Source: an uncultured Clostridia bacterium
Lineage (GTDB): Bacteria > Bacillota > Clostridia > Oscillospirales > Ruminococcaceae
Assembly (NCBI GenBank): GCA_947089135.1
Contig: CAMUJF010000001.1
Coordinates: 186,001-250,000, forward strand
Direction of reading: 5' to 3'
Length of the DNA: 64,000 bases
Shown here: one piece after another, positions 42,576-51,317 of the stretch
Position numbering within the stretch: the first letter of the stretch is position 1
How the letters are laid out: each line of letters starts with the position of its first letter
Program-made: the position numbers and the translations under genes
The notes under the pieces: model-generated
Databases searched by the model: none
Told to the model about the DNA's origin: nothing
What the model saw: the letters and a program-made list of their open reading frames with translations, nothing else

Positions 42576-44186
42576 GTGACGAACACGGTTTTGTTTAATC
42601 TGCAGGCGGCTGCAATGGCTGCGGCGGCTAATTCGTCCAATCAGGCGAATCAGAAGCTTCCTAACGGAGAGGATATTCCCGAGGGTATGAACTTTTCGGA
42701 CATTTTGGCTTCGCAGAATGTGCAAAACGCGCAGATGAACACGGCTGAAAACGTTGAGGGAACAGAAGTTCCTGCTGAAAACGAGGAAAATCCCGACGTT
42801 GAGGAAATGGATAAAGGAATATTTTCCGATGCGCTTAAGCTGATCGAAAATGCAGACGACGGAGTGAAAAAGGCTTTGGAGCTTTTGCTGAAAACCGTTC
42901 TCAACGCTTTGAGAGGTTCAAGCGACGGCGAGGAAAGAAAAACCGATATGTTTATGATCCTTACCGACGGAAGCGCAGGCTTTTCCGACGAGGACGATAT
43001 GTCCGGCGATATGCTTCTCGGCGCGGAGATCATGAACAGACTGGGGATCATGCTTGATTCCGAAGTCGAAAAGGAGACCGATCCCGACTTGCTTCTCGGC
43101 GAGCTTGAAAAGATCGTTGAGCAGATACTCGGAGGCGGCGACGAGGATACCGATGAAAATACGGCGGCGGACGCTTTGGCGGCTTTGCTGAATATCGCTC
43201 CAGAGGACGTTGAAAGCTTTGCTTTTGAGGACGGCAGCGTAAAGACCGAGGCTGTGGGAAATGCGGCTGAGGCTATGAAAGCTCCGGTAAAGGCATTGGA
43301 GGCTGAGGCTCCCGAAAAGCTTTCAGAAGCGGAAAAGCTTTACAGCGAGTTTGCTGCAGAGGTCGTCTCAAAAACGGAGGACGTTCCGAATACGGTTTCA
43401 AGAACAGGCTTTTCGGCTCTGAAGATCAATAACGCTTCCGAACAGGTAAATAACATTGGAAGAAAATTGTACTCAGAATCCGAAACGGAGGAGATTCCGG
43501 TTCAGGCACTTTCAGAGGATCATTCGGGTATTGGCGAGAACTCAGACGCGAATAAGGACAGTGAATCCGAAAGCAGATCTGAGGGCGAGGTCAGAACAGC
43601 TGCTGAGATCGCGGCGGGAGCGTCGGCGGAAAATCAAACAACGGTTTTTGTACGCGATGAGATCGCAGCGGAAAGTACCGAAACTAAGTTGGACGCTGAT
43701 ACGGCGTTTTCAGTAGAGAATCAGGTAAAGGACGTTGTGACCGACGAGATCGCTGAATTCGGCGACAAGGACGGTGTTAGAGAGCTTGTTCTTATCCTCA
43801 GACCGAGAGAATTGGGTCAGATTGCTGTAAAGTTGGTAAAGGACGCAAATACGGTCTCGGTCATCATGTCGGCTCAGTATGAAGAGGTCGGCAAGCTTAT
43901 GACTCAGCGAGCAGCTTATTTGGGCGAAAGTCTTGCAGGCAGGGATTACAGCGTAAAGGACGTTCAGATCGTTGAGCCGGGAAACGCGGCTGAACAGATG
44001 GGACTCAACTTTACGGATCACGGCTTCAGCTTTGCGCGTAATCAGGGAGGCTCAAACGACACAGGCAGCGGACGAGGCTACCGCGAAGAAAACGACGGCT
44101 ACGGGGAAATTGGCGGAATAGAAGAGATCGGCGCAGATCGCGGCGATATTAGATTCAGGGAGGCGAAATTATGGACGACAGCTTAA
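42576..44186 (+). CDS. fliK: Flagellar hook-length control protein FliK
   Basis: 536 residues. Most is acidic, disordered, low-complexity sequence, the molecular ruler part. The C-terminal globular Flg_hook domain (about 395-475) contains VRELVLILRPRELGQIAVKL and LMTQRAAYLGESLAG, the switch that changes export specificity after hook completion. Start: GTG 42576 with GGAGGGAAA; the overlapping ATG at 42574 is followed at once by a stop. The 3' end overlaps flgD by 16 bases. Confidence 0.9.
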   Translation: MTNTVLFNLQAAAMAAAANSSNQANQKLPNGEDIPEGMNFSDILASQNVQNAQMNTAENVEGTEVPAENEENPDVEEMDKGIFSDALKLIENADDGVKKALELLLKTVLNALRGSSDGEERKTDMFMILTDGSAGFSDEDDMSGDMLLGAEIMNRLGIMLDSEVEKETDPDLLLGELEKIVEQILGGGDEDTDENTAADALAALLNIAPEDVESFAFEDGSVKTEAVGNAAEAMKAPVKALEAEAPEKLSEAEKLYSEFAAEVVSKTEDVPNTVSRTGFSALKINNASEQVNNIGRKLYSESETEEIPVQALSEDHSGIGENSDANKDSESESRSEGEVRTAAEIAAGASAENQTTVFVRDEIAAESTETKLDADTAFSVENQVKDVVTDEIAEFGDKDGVRELVLILRPRELGQIAVKLVKDANTVSVIMSAQYEEVGKLMTQRAAYLGESLAGRDYSVKDVQIVEPGNAAEQMGLNFTDHGFSFARNQGGSNDTGSGRGYREENDGYGEIGGIEEIGADRGDIRFREAKLWTTA

Positions 44187-45760
44187 AAGTCGGCAACAGT
44201 GTGTTCAGTAAGTACACCGGAGAATACATAGACTCAAGCAGCAATAAGGTCGATAAAAGCGATCCCAACAACTATATGACCTTTGACAGCTACCTTAAGC
44301 TGCTGACAGAGCAGATGCGCAATCAGGATTTCAACAATCCTATGGACGATTCCGAAGTTCTTGCTCAGATGGCTCAGTACTCCATGCTTGAGGGTATCAA
44401 GAATATGACCCAGCAGTCAAACATCAGTTACGCTACGTCTTTGGTTGGACAGGTGGTTACGGTTGACGACGGCAGCGGAGCCTACACGGGTATGGTTGAG
44501 TCGGTAACTGTAAAAAGCGGCGAGCCTTGGCTCATGGTAGACGGAATGGCCTACAAGAGCGACAAGGTAACGGATATTGTTGATATTTATACTTTTAACG
44601 GCCTTATGGATCTTATAGGCAAAAAAGTAAAGGCAAAGGGTACGGACTCCGATACCGCGGTCACAGGCGTTGTTACAAACGTTCTTTATAAGGACGGCGA
44701 GGGATACGCTGTGGTAAACGACAAGCTTATCGCAATAAGCAAGCTTGAGCTTGCGGACGGTTCGGACATTGATATCTCCGGCAAGCCGAACGGCTCTGAG
44801 AAGCCTGACGACACAGAAGGATCGGAGGATATCGAGGAAGAGGATTCCGCAGACAGCGGAAACGGGGACAATACCGTTACTGAGACGGCGGAGGCTGAAA
44901 CAGCGGCGGCTATGAGCTACAAAGCAAGATCCGAATCGCTTATCGACACTTTTATGAAAGAGCTTGACGAAGCCGGCGGAGTCAACGCGGTCGAAAAGGC
45001 GTCTGCGTCAAAGACTGTACAGGCCGCGGCAAACATCGCAGAAGAGTATTACGTTGAATTCATGGAGCTTGAAGTTCCGGACTACGGCGCAGGCGCATAC
45101 GCTGACGACAATGTTATAACGGGAAGCGTTTCCTCAAATTCAGACAGGGTTATGGGCAGCGGAAGCGGTACTCTTTCAAAAACCTCCGAGGTCAAAAATG
45201 CAAGCAGTTCAAACAACTACAGTGCGAACTACGGCAATTATAACAGCTACGGAAATTACGGCAGCTACAGCGGCGTTACCACGAAAGCGGGCGTTTCCAC
45301 AAGCGACTGCGTACCTCACAGGATCTCTGTTGAGAATTACCCGGAGGAGGCTGCTCTTGCAGACAGACTGGGCACAAGAATGTACGACATCAGATTCATT
45401 AATAACCGCGCTATCACTTCAAGGATCAAGACCGATGAGGTCATAGGTCACTCCAGCAGCGGAAAGCCCGTTACCGAAATAGGCTACAGCGGCGTGGGTC
45501 AGCTCGGCGAGGTAATTACCTTTGCGGACGGCACACAGAGAGTTGAAATTCTTATGAGAAACGGTCATTCGGGCTGGCTTACCACATCGGGCAGACTTAC
45601 GCTTGACGAGATATGCACCAGAGACGGCGAACCCGGTTCTCTTTCCGGAAAGCTTACTCCCGAAGAAAGCGCAATCAGACATTATTCAGATCCTCATGCG
45701 GAAATGGATCAGTCCCTCAAAAACAGTTATAAACGCTATATCCGTACACACGGAGCTTAA
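44171..45760 (+). CDS. flgD: Hook-capping protein FlgD, unusually long
   Basis: 529 residues, about twice the common FlgD. The N-terminal capping domain is clear (about 34-90: MTFDSYLKLLTEQMRNQDF, then NPMDDSEVLAQMAQYSMLEG). Two SH3/Tudor-like units follow, at about 91-135 (LVGQVVTVDD...SDKVTDI) and 149-192 (IGKKVKAKGT...IAISKL). Then comes a low-complexity acidic linker (200-245) and a Ser/Asn/Tyr/Gly-rich stretch (NNYSANYGNYNSYGNYGSYS). A distinct C-terminal domain of about 130 residues (VPHRISVENYPEEAALADRL to RTHGA) has no recognised family. The stop is followed by a short gap, then the TIGR02530-type gene. Confidence 0.85.
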   Translation: MDDSLKVGNSVFSKYTGEYIDSSSNKVDKSDPNNYMTFDSYLKLLTEQMRNQDFNNPMDDSEVLAQMAQYSMLEGIKNMTQQSNISYATSLVGQVVTVDDGSGAYTGMVESVTVKSGEPWLMVDGMAYKSDKVTDIVDIYTFNGLMDLIGKKVKAKGTDSDTAVTGVVTNVLYKDGEGYAVVNDKLIAISKLELADGSDIDISGKPNGSEKPDDTEGSEDIEEEDSADSGNGDNTVTETAEAETAAAMSYKARSESLIDTFMKELDEAGGVNAVEKASASKTVQAAANIAEEYYVEFMELEVPDYGAGAYADDNVITGSVSSNSDRVMGSGSGTLSKTSEVKNASSSNNYSANYGNYNSYGNYGSYSGVTTKAGVSTSDCVPHRISVENYPEEAALADRLGTRMYDIRFINNRAITSRIKTDEVIGHSSSGKPVTEIGYSGVGQLGEVITFADGTQRVEILMRNGHSGWLTTSGRLTLDEICTRDGEPGSLSGKLTPEESAIRHYSDPHAEMDQSLKNSYKRYIRTHGA

Positions 45761-45787
45761 TTAAACCGAAAAGGAATGATACCGGCT

Positions 45788-46189
45788 ATGCTTATAAGCG
45801 AATATTTAAGTCTTCGCGGCGTGTCGGTAACCACAGGCAGTCCCGCAGGACAGCGTACCGAACAAAACGGCGCGCCGGGTCAGAGCGGTTTTGCCGAAGA
45901 GCTGAAAAAACAGCTTGAAGCCCAGAGCGGCAGCGGCGTAAAGTTTTCAAAGCACGCTGTGGAAAGAATGTCTGAAAGAAACATAGACCTTTCCGAAAGC
46001 GGCAGGCTGGACAGACTTAACAAGGCGGTGGAGCTTGCGGGCGAAAAAGGTTCCGACGACGCGCTTGTAATCATTGATTCCACGGCGTTTTTGGTAAGCG
46101 TAAGGAACAACAAGGTCATTACGACCCTTACCGCTGACGATATGCGGGGAAACATTTTTACAAACATCGACTCGACAGTTATAATGTGA
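45788..46189 (+). CDS. Flagellar operon protein, TIGR02530 type
   Basis: 133 residues. The core KFSKHAVERMSERNIDLSES, then LNKAVELAGEKGSDDALVII and a C-terminal GNIFTNIDSTVIM, matches the conserved small protein found between flgD and flgE in Firmicutes. Its function in hook assembly is unknown. The ATG at 45788 is preferred over the ATG at 45776, because the AAGGA sequence lies directly against the latter. Confidence 0.85.
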   Translation: MLISEYLSLRGVSVTTGSPAGQRTEQNGAPGQSGFAEELKKQLEAQSGSGVKFSKHAVERMSERNIDLSESGRLDRLNKAVELAGEKGSDDALVIIDSTAFLVSVRNNKVITTLTADDMRGNIFTNIDSTVIM

Positions 46190-46193
46190 CAAG

Positions 46194-46320
46194 GTACGGA
46201 CAGTTCCGACCCGATCCGTACAAAAAGAATAAATGCCGGCGGCGTTCAAAACGATTGGACCGAAAGGAAATCGTTCCGTCCCGAACGACTTGACGGACGG
46301 AGCTTCGGCCGGCGCGAAAA
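46194..46320 (+). other. Structured leader upstream of flgE
   Basis: The 159-base gap before flgE holds four potential stems in a row. They are GTACGGA (46194) with TCCGTAC (46215), AACGATT (46250) with AATCGTT (46269), TCCGTC (46275) with GACGGA (46292), and outer GCCGGC sites at 46235 and about 46307 that could close a multi-branched fold. No T tract follows, so it is not a terminator. A role in mRNA stability or processing of the hook message is inferred. Confidence 0.55.
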
Positions 46321-46348
46321 TTATTTAATAAGGAGCGCTTGATTATAA

Positions 46349-47791
46349 ATGATTAGATCTCTTTACTCCGGTGTTTCCGGACTTACTACCCACCAGACAA
46401 GAATGGACGTTATCGGTAACAATATCGCTAACGTTAACACCTACGGCTATAAAGCCCACAGAACAACTTTCCGCGACATCTACTATCAGGCAAGCAGAAG
46501 CGCGTCAAGCGGTAAGGACGCTTATGCAGGTAACAACGTTTCCGAAGTTGGATACGGCGTTCGCCTCGGTTCTATCGACAAGGATATGTCACCGAGCAGC
46601 GGTCAGCACACAGGCAAAAACTGGGATATGATGATCGAGGGTGACGGCTTCTTCATGACGGCTACCTTTGACGGTGAAAACGTACGCTCCGACCTCAGAA
46701 CAAGAGAGACGCTGTATACACGTATGGGTAACTTTGGTCCCGACAGCTACGGAAACCTGGCTACCGCCGATAACCGCTTTGTCCTCGGTTCGCGCAACTC
46801 GCTTGCGGGTCTGAAAAGCACCGGAGCTCCAAGTGAAAACGCTCTTGCGGACGTTCAGCTCAAGGACAGGAACGGTGACGGAGACATAAACGCAAGCGAT
46901 CTTACTTTCCGCAACACTATTAATATCAACGAACTGATCCAGACAGCCTACAATGTTTACACAGACGATTTCGGCTTTATGTTCGGTATTAACTGGGAGG
47001 CTCTTGTTGCTCTTGAAGAGGGTCCCGCGGACGGCACGTATGTTGCATACGATTTTGACGGAGCTGAATGGCCCGACGACGCGGATACGCCTGCCGAAAA
47101 GCTGAAATATGTTGACGTTCAGCAGACTCTGAGGAATCTGGGTGTGGTTCCACGAGGAGACGATGAAGCGAGAACAAAGTTCAATACGTTCCTTACTGCG
47201 AATGCTGACGCTAATATTTTCTACGCTGTTGACAAGACAGGTCAGGGCTTGGCTGACAAGGACGGTAATCTCAAAAATGCTGCGGGAGAAACGACAACTT
47301 ATGCGGAGCAGCACGCAGCTTTGCTGGCAGCCGAAGCGGCTGATGCCGCGGTAACCGATCCTGCGCAAAAGGTCAATCTTAAGCAGACAATAGCCGACGC
47401 TGAAGGCTATACCATGCGTCAGGGCGAGCTTAAATATTCAAATGTGGGTACTCTTCAGATCAATGAATACGGTCAGATTGTCTGCACCTATAATGACGAG
47501 TTGAAGTACCTTGCAAGGATCGAGCTTGCTTGCTTTGACAACGCCGACGGTCTTCAGGAGGCGGGAGGAACTAACTTTAAGCAGACCTCAGCTTCGGGAG
47601 CTGCAATAATTGCGAACCCAAACGATGACGGTGCGGGCATTGTAAAGAACACATATCTTGAAATGTCTAATGTAAACCTTGCAAATGAATTCTCGGATAT
47701 GATCATTACGCAGAGAGGCTATCAGGCTAACGCAAGAATGATAACCACCTCCGACTCCATGCTTGAGGAGCTTGTAAACCTCAAGAGATAA
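46349..47791 (+). CDS. flgE: Flagellar hook protein FlgE with EF-hand-like insert
   Basis: 480 residues. N-terminal hook/rod domain MIRSLYSGVSGLTTHQTRMD, then VIGNNIANVNTYGYKAHR; C-terminal LANEFSDMIITQRGYQANAR and TTSDSMLEELVNLKR. It polymerises into the flexible hook. At residues 173-185 is DRNGDGDINASDL, which fits a canonical Ca-binding EF-hand loop (Asp1, Asn3, Asp5, Gly6, Ile8, Asp12) and is the same pattern as a dockerin calcium loop; it is unusual in a hook protein. The D-domain also carries an Ala/Asp-rich stretch (residues 325-350). RBS AAGGAG. Confidence 0.92.
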   Translation: MIRSLYSGVSGLTTHQTRMDVIGNNIANVNTYGYKAHRTTFRDIYYQASRSASSGKDAYAGNNVSEVGYGVRLGSIDKDMSPSSGQHTGKNWDMMIEGDGFFMTATFDGENVRSDLRTRETLYTRMGNFGPDSYGNLATADNRFVLGSRNSLAGLKSTGAPSENALADVQLKDRNGDGDINASDLTFRNTININELIQTAYNVYTDDFGFMFGINWEALVALEEGPADGTYVAYDFDGAEWPDDADTPAEKLKYVDVQQTLRNLGVVPRGDDEARTKFNTFLTANADANIFYAVDKTGQGLADKDGNLKNAAGETTTYAEQHAALLAAEAADAAVTDPAQKVNLKQTIADAEGYTMRQGELKYSNVGTLQINEYGQIVCTYNDELKYLARIELACFDNADGLQEAGGTNFKQTSASGAAIIANPNDDGAGIVKNTYLEMSNVNLANEFSDMIITQRGYQANARMITTSDSMLEELVNLKR

Positions 47792-47801
47792 TGACGGTTA
47801 A

Positions 47802-47925
47802 CGCTTTGCGCGCCGCTGAAGCGAACGGAGCGATACCCATTTGACCCCATTAAAAATTACAGAACTGTAAATAATATCTCTCAGCGTGACTTGCGGAGCG
47901 GCTGCGGGCTGCTCCGCCGCGTCAC
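47802..47925 (+). other. Structured gap between flgE and flbD
   Basis: About 200 bases without a gene. CGCTT/AAGCG (47802-47823), a TTACAG-aa-CTGTAA palindrome (47867-47880), and a large hairpin at 47886-47925: GTGAC, GCGGAGC, an 11-base loop, GCTCCGC, GTCAC, with small internal asymmetry. The following T-rich stretch is weak, so it might slow polymerase or protect the upstream flgE message from 3' decay. Confidence 0.55.
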
Positions 47926-47992
47926 AGCTTATGTTTTGCTATTGCTGACGCTGCGGGTACGATTCGCAAAAATTATGCCGAAAGGAATAAAT

Positions 47993-48187
47993 ATGATACA
48001 GCTAACCAGGATCAACGGAACGGAGCTTCTTGTGAACGAACAGTTCATTGAAATAGCCGAGCAGACTCCCGATACGGTGATAACCATGCAGAACGGTCAC
48101 AGGTATCTTGTAAGGGAGTCTATAGAGGAAATTATTGGCAAAGCGAGAAACTACAGCCGCGAATGTTTTTCCGACTCCGTTAAATAA
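47993..48187 (+). CDS. flbD: FlbD family flagellar protein
   Basis: 64 residues. MIQLTRINGTELLVNEQFIE, EQTPDTVITMQNGHRYLVRE and the ESIEEIIGKA tail match the small FlbD/PF06289 proteins that precede motA in Firmicutes. It is unrelated to the Caulobacter regulator of the same name. Start: ATG 47993 with GAAAGGA; a longer upstream frame lies in the hairpin region. Its role in motility is unknown. Confidence 0.9.
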   Translation: MIQLTRINGTELLVNEQFIEIAEQTPDTVITMQNGHRYLVRESIEEIIGKARNYSRECFSDSVK

Positions 48188-48254
48188 GACAGCAACGGCG
48201 TACCTTTTAGGTAATCTGCCTTTTTATATAAAATAATTTTTGGAGGAAGTTTAT

Positions 48255-49058
48255 ATGAATATTTCCGGTATTATAGGCTTTGTTCTTGCCATCGGACTTG
48301 TAGTCTGGGGAATTACAACTGGCGGTGAGCTCAGCGGCTTCTGGGATCCCGCTTCGGTCGCTATCGTTGTGGGCGGTACAATAGGCGCTTTGGTGTTTAT
48401 TTACCCCGTTTCGGTTCTGACAAAGGTGCCGAAAATGCTTAAAGAAGCTTTTTTCCCGACGAAATACGACCCGGACAAATACATAAACGATATGGTGGAG
48501 TACTGTAAAACAGCGCGTATGAAAGGTATCCTTGCTCTTGAAGAGTCGGCGAACGCCTGCCCCGATCCGTTTATGAAATCGGCGCTTATGCTTATCGTAG
48601 ACGCGAACGATTCCGACAAAGTCCAGAGTATGCTTGACGACTCCATAAACTTCATATGCGAACGTCATGAAAGCAACTTCGCACTTTGGGTAAGAGGTTC
48701 GGCTATTGCTCCCGCCATGGGTATGATCGGTACCCTTATCGGTCTGATCAACATGCTTGCAAGCCTTGATCCGAGCGACCCGAACTCGGCGTCTTCCCTT
48801 GGTCAAGGTATGTCCACGGCTCTGATAACAACGTTCTACGGCTGTATTTTGGCGCACCTTGTTTTTACTCCTATAGGAAACCTTTGTAAGTACAACCATA
48901 ATAAGGAAGTGCTTTGTCTTCAGATAATCGAGGAAGGTACTCTTGCTATCATTTCCGGTGCTAACCCACGTTACGTGGAGGAAAAGCTGAGAATGATGCT
49001 TCCCGGCACACACAAGCCTAAAAAGACATCATCAGCTTCTTCGGGAGACGGCGAGTAA
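48255..49058 (+). CDS. motA: Flagellar stator protein MotA
   Basis: 267 residues, four membrane helices. MNISGIIGFVLAIGLVVWGI first helix; the functional loop residues near Pro in SAIAPAMGMIGTLIGLINML; the cytoplasmic loop with the conserved charged residues that touch FliG (YINDMVEYCKTARMKGILAL). RBS GGAGGAAG. With MotB it forms the ion channel that turns the rotor. Confidence 0.93.
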   Translation: MNISGIIGFVLAIGLVVWGITTGGELSGFWDPASVAIVVGGTIGALVFIYPVSVLTKVPKMLKEAFFPTKYDPDKYINDMVEYCKTARMKGILALEESANACPDPFMKSALMLIVDANDSDKVQSMLDDSINFICERHESNFALWVRGSAIAPAMGMIGTLIGLINMLASLDPSDPNSASSLGQGMSTALITTFYGCILAHLVFTPIGNLCKYNHNKEVLCLQIIEEGTLAIISGANPRYVEEKLRMMLPGTHKPKKTSSASSGDGE

Positions 49059-49144
49059 TCATTTCCGGCACGTTGTTGTGCAAAATTACTAAAATAGCAG
49101 CGAAAAATCTGTCGCGAAATTGTTACCGTTTTTAAGAAATACGC

Positions 49145-49173
49145 TTTAAATCTCGAAAAAAATATGGTATAAT
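49145..49173 (+). promoter_or_regulatory. Internal promoter upstream of motB
   Basis: TTTAAA (49145-49150), a 17-base spacer and consensus TATAAT (49168-49173), 42 bases before the motB start, within a 157-base AT-rich gap. It may give extra stator or downstream transcripts. Confidence 0.55.
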
Positions 49174-49215
49174 TATTAAATCAAAATTCAACTTCCGCTA
49201 AAAGGAGGGGGTACT

Positions 49216-50142
49216 TTGGCTAAGAAGAGGCAGTCGCAGGAAGAAGAAGGCGGCAGCTGGATGGACACATACGGCGACATGATCACTCTTGTTCTTACGT
49301 TTTTCGTTCTGCTGTATTCAATGTCCTCTATGGATCAGAGCAAGTGGCAGTACATTGCCGGAGCTTTGTCAAAGGCGGACACCCAACAGGAAAATGTTCA
49401 GGTCGTTCTCGAACCCAATCCCGCAAACGACCCCAGCGCAATATATGACAACGAGGTGCCCGAGATTCAGGACGAGGCGGACATTGTTGACTTCGAGGAC
49501 TTCTATATGTACCTAAAGCAGGTCATAGTCTCAAACAAGCTTCAGGAGAGCGTAAGCGTTGAAATGTCCAAAACCGGCGTTTATATGCGCTTCAGGGACA
49601 ACATCTTCTTTGCGGGGGACAGCGACGTTCTTCTCGACGAGGGTAAATACATACTTGAGATTATCTCAGACGGCATCAGAAGCATCAATGAGAGGATAAA
49701 AGCCATCAGGGTGGGCGGTCATACCGCAGGCTCGGCAAACTCTACGGTAAACGAGTGGAGACTCTCCTCCGGACGTGCGGATTCAGTCATAAATTACATG
49801 ATAAGCCTTGACGCATGCGAACCCGACAGATTTTCTTCGGCGGGATACGGAAAGTACCGCCCCGTTGAGGACAACGATACCGAGGAGGGCAGACGTCAGA
49901 ACAGGCGCGTTGAGATCGTCTTTATAAGAAACGACGTGGACTTTACCGATCCCGAGGTCATTCAGGAGCTCTTCAATCTTGAATACGGTGCGAACTTCGT
50001 GCAGTACTCCGACGAGGACGGCTCCGTTCAGGGCGGGGACGATATCGAGGAAACGATCCCCGATATTGACGACGGACGCAGCGACCCCGACAGGGTCTAT
50101 ATCTCAAAGGAGGACGCTCTCACCAGAATGAGAGAAGAATAA
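49216..50142 (+). CDS. motB: Flagellar stator protein MotB
   Basis: 308 residues. One membrane helix (about 20-38, YGDMITLVLTFFVLLYSMSS) with the proton/sodium-binding Asp at 21. The C-terminal OmpA-like peptidoglycan-binding domain contains VGGHTAGSANSTVNEWRLSS, GRADSVINYM and the NRRVEIVF end. An acidic tail follows. Start: TTG 49216 with GGAGGGGG. The coupling ion cannot be told from the sequence. fliL, which often follows motB, is absent. Confidence 0.94.
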   Translation: MAKKRQSQEEEGGSWMDTYGDMITLVLTFFVLLYSMSSMDQSKWQYIAGALSKADTQQENVQVVLEPNPANDPSAIYDNEVPEIQDEADIVDFEDFYMYLKQVIVSNKLQESVSVEMSKTGVYMRFRDNIFFAGDSDVLLDEGKYILEIISDGIRSINERIKAIRVGGHTAGSANSTVNEWRLSSGRADSVINYMISLDACEPDRFSSAGYGKYRPVEDNDTEEGRRQNRRVEIVFIRNDVDFTDPEVIQELFNLEYGANFVQYSDEDGSVQGGDDIEETIPDIDDGRSDPDRVYISKEDALTRMREE

Positions 50143-50238
50143 GCCGTATCCGGGGGCACGCAGGGTATCCTGCATATTTCCGAGCGGATAACGGTATAAA
50201 CGGAATATTTCCATTCCGGAAAGGATGGCTGCAAAAAT

Positions 50239-51249
50239 ATGGCTGACGTATTGTCGCAAAGCCAGATTGACGCGCTGTTGAACAGCTTCTCGTCCGAAGG
50301 AACAAAGGCCTTTGACGAGATAGAGGAACAGTCCAAGGAGCAGAAAATAAAGAATTACGACTTCAAGATGCCTAAAAAGTTCACCAAAGAACAGCTCAAG
50401 GTCATCGACGGTATCTTTGAAAACTACTCCAGGGTTTTGTCCTCTTATCTTACCGGTCTTATGAGGATCTACTGCAAGGTCGAGGTGCTTTCGATCGAGG
50501 AGCAGGTTTACTATGAGTTCAACAATGCGCTTCCTGACTATGTTATGATGTCAATGATCAATATGGGGATCACCGACGACGATGTAATGGAAACAAACTG
50601 CATTATGGAAATTTCCAACCCGATCGCTTTTTCAATGATGGATCGTCTGATGGGCGGAAGCGGAGCGTACATTGAGCAGAACAGGGACTTTACCGAAATA
50701 GAGGTCGGTCTGTTCGCAAGCGTTATGGGTAAAATGGCAGGGCTTCTGAAAGAACCGTGGGGGACATACATAGACATCAATCCTACGATCACTACTATAG
50801 AAACAAACGCAAGAGTCATGCAGTCGATATCGCCCGACGAGGTGGTTATTCTGGTAGTGCTCGAAATGGAGATAAAGGACGTTAAGAATACTATGACGTT
50901 CTGTATCCCGGCGCTTAACTTGGAATCCATTATGGCGAAATTCGGCGACAGATGGTCAAGGACTACTAAAAAGCTTGACCCCAAAAAGGAAAAAGAAAGG
51001 CGTGTCTCGCTTCTTGAAGCCATTAAGGATTCGGAGCTTAAAATTGACACCGTTCTGTGTGAAACGAAGCTTGATCTGTTCGACGTTCTTACGATGCAGC
51101 CAGGCGACGTGATCCCTCTTAATATGCCTATTGACAGCAATGTTACCGTCAAGATCGGAAGCAATATCTGGTTTGACGGAAAGCTGGGTATAAAGAACAA
51201 GAAAAAAGCTGTTAAAATAGACCACATATTCAAAGACCTGGGAAAATAA
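50239..51249 (+). CDS. fliM: Flagellar motor switch protein FliM
   Basis: 336 residues. The CheY-P binding peptide LSQSQIDALLNSF stands at the extreme N-terminus. The middle domain shows the GGSGAYIEQNRDFTEIEVGL segment; the C-terminal SpoA domain includes VLCETKLDLFDVLTMQPGDV. RBS GGAAAGGA. It switches rotor direction when CheY-P binds. Confidence 0.95.
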   Translation: MADVLSQSQIDALLNSFSSEGTKAFDEIEEQSKEQKIKNYDFKMPKKFTKEQLKVIDGIFENYSRVLSSYLTGLMRIYCKVEVLSIEEQVYYEFNNALPDYVMMSMINMGITDDDVMETNCIMEISNPIAFSMMDRLMGGSGAYIEQNRDFTEIEVGLFASVMGKMAGLLKEPWGTYIDINPTITTIETNARVMQSISPDEVVILVVLEMEIKDVKNTMTFCIPALNLESIMAKFGDRWSRTTKKLDPKKEKERRVSLLEAIKDSELKIDTVLCETKLDLFDVLTMQPGDVIPLNMPIDSNVTVKIGSNIWFDGKLGIKNKKKAVKIDHIFKDLGK

Positions 51250-51317
51250 ACTGCGCAAAATTGCAAGGCAAATGCGGCATCTGAAAAAACGCAGAACGGA
51301 AAGGAAGGTTACATATA

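Noticed and set aside
46865..46905. A true dockerin in FlgE
   Set aside because: Only one calcium loop is present and it is inside a hook domain; dockerins have two loops and sit at protein ends.
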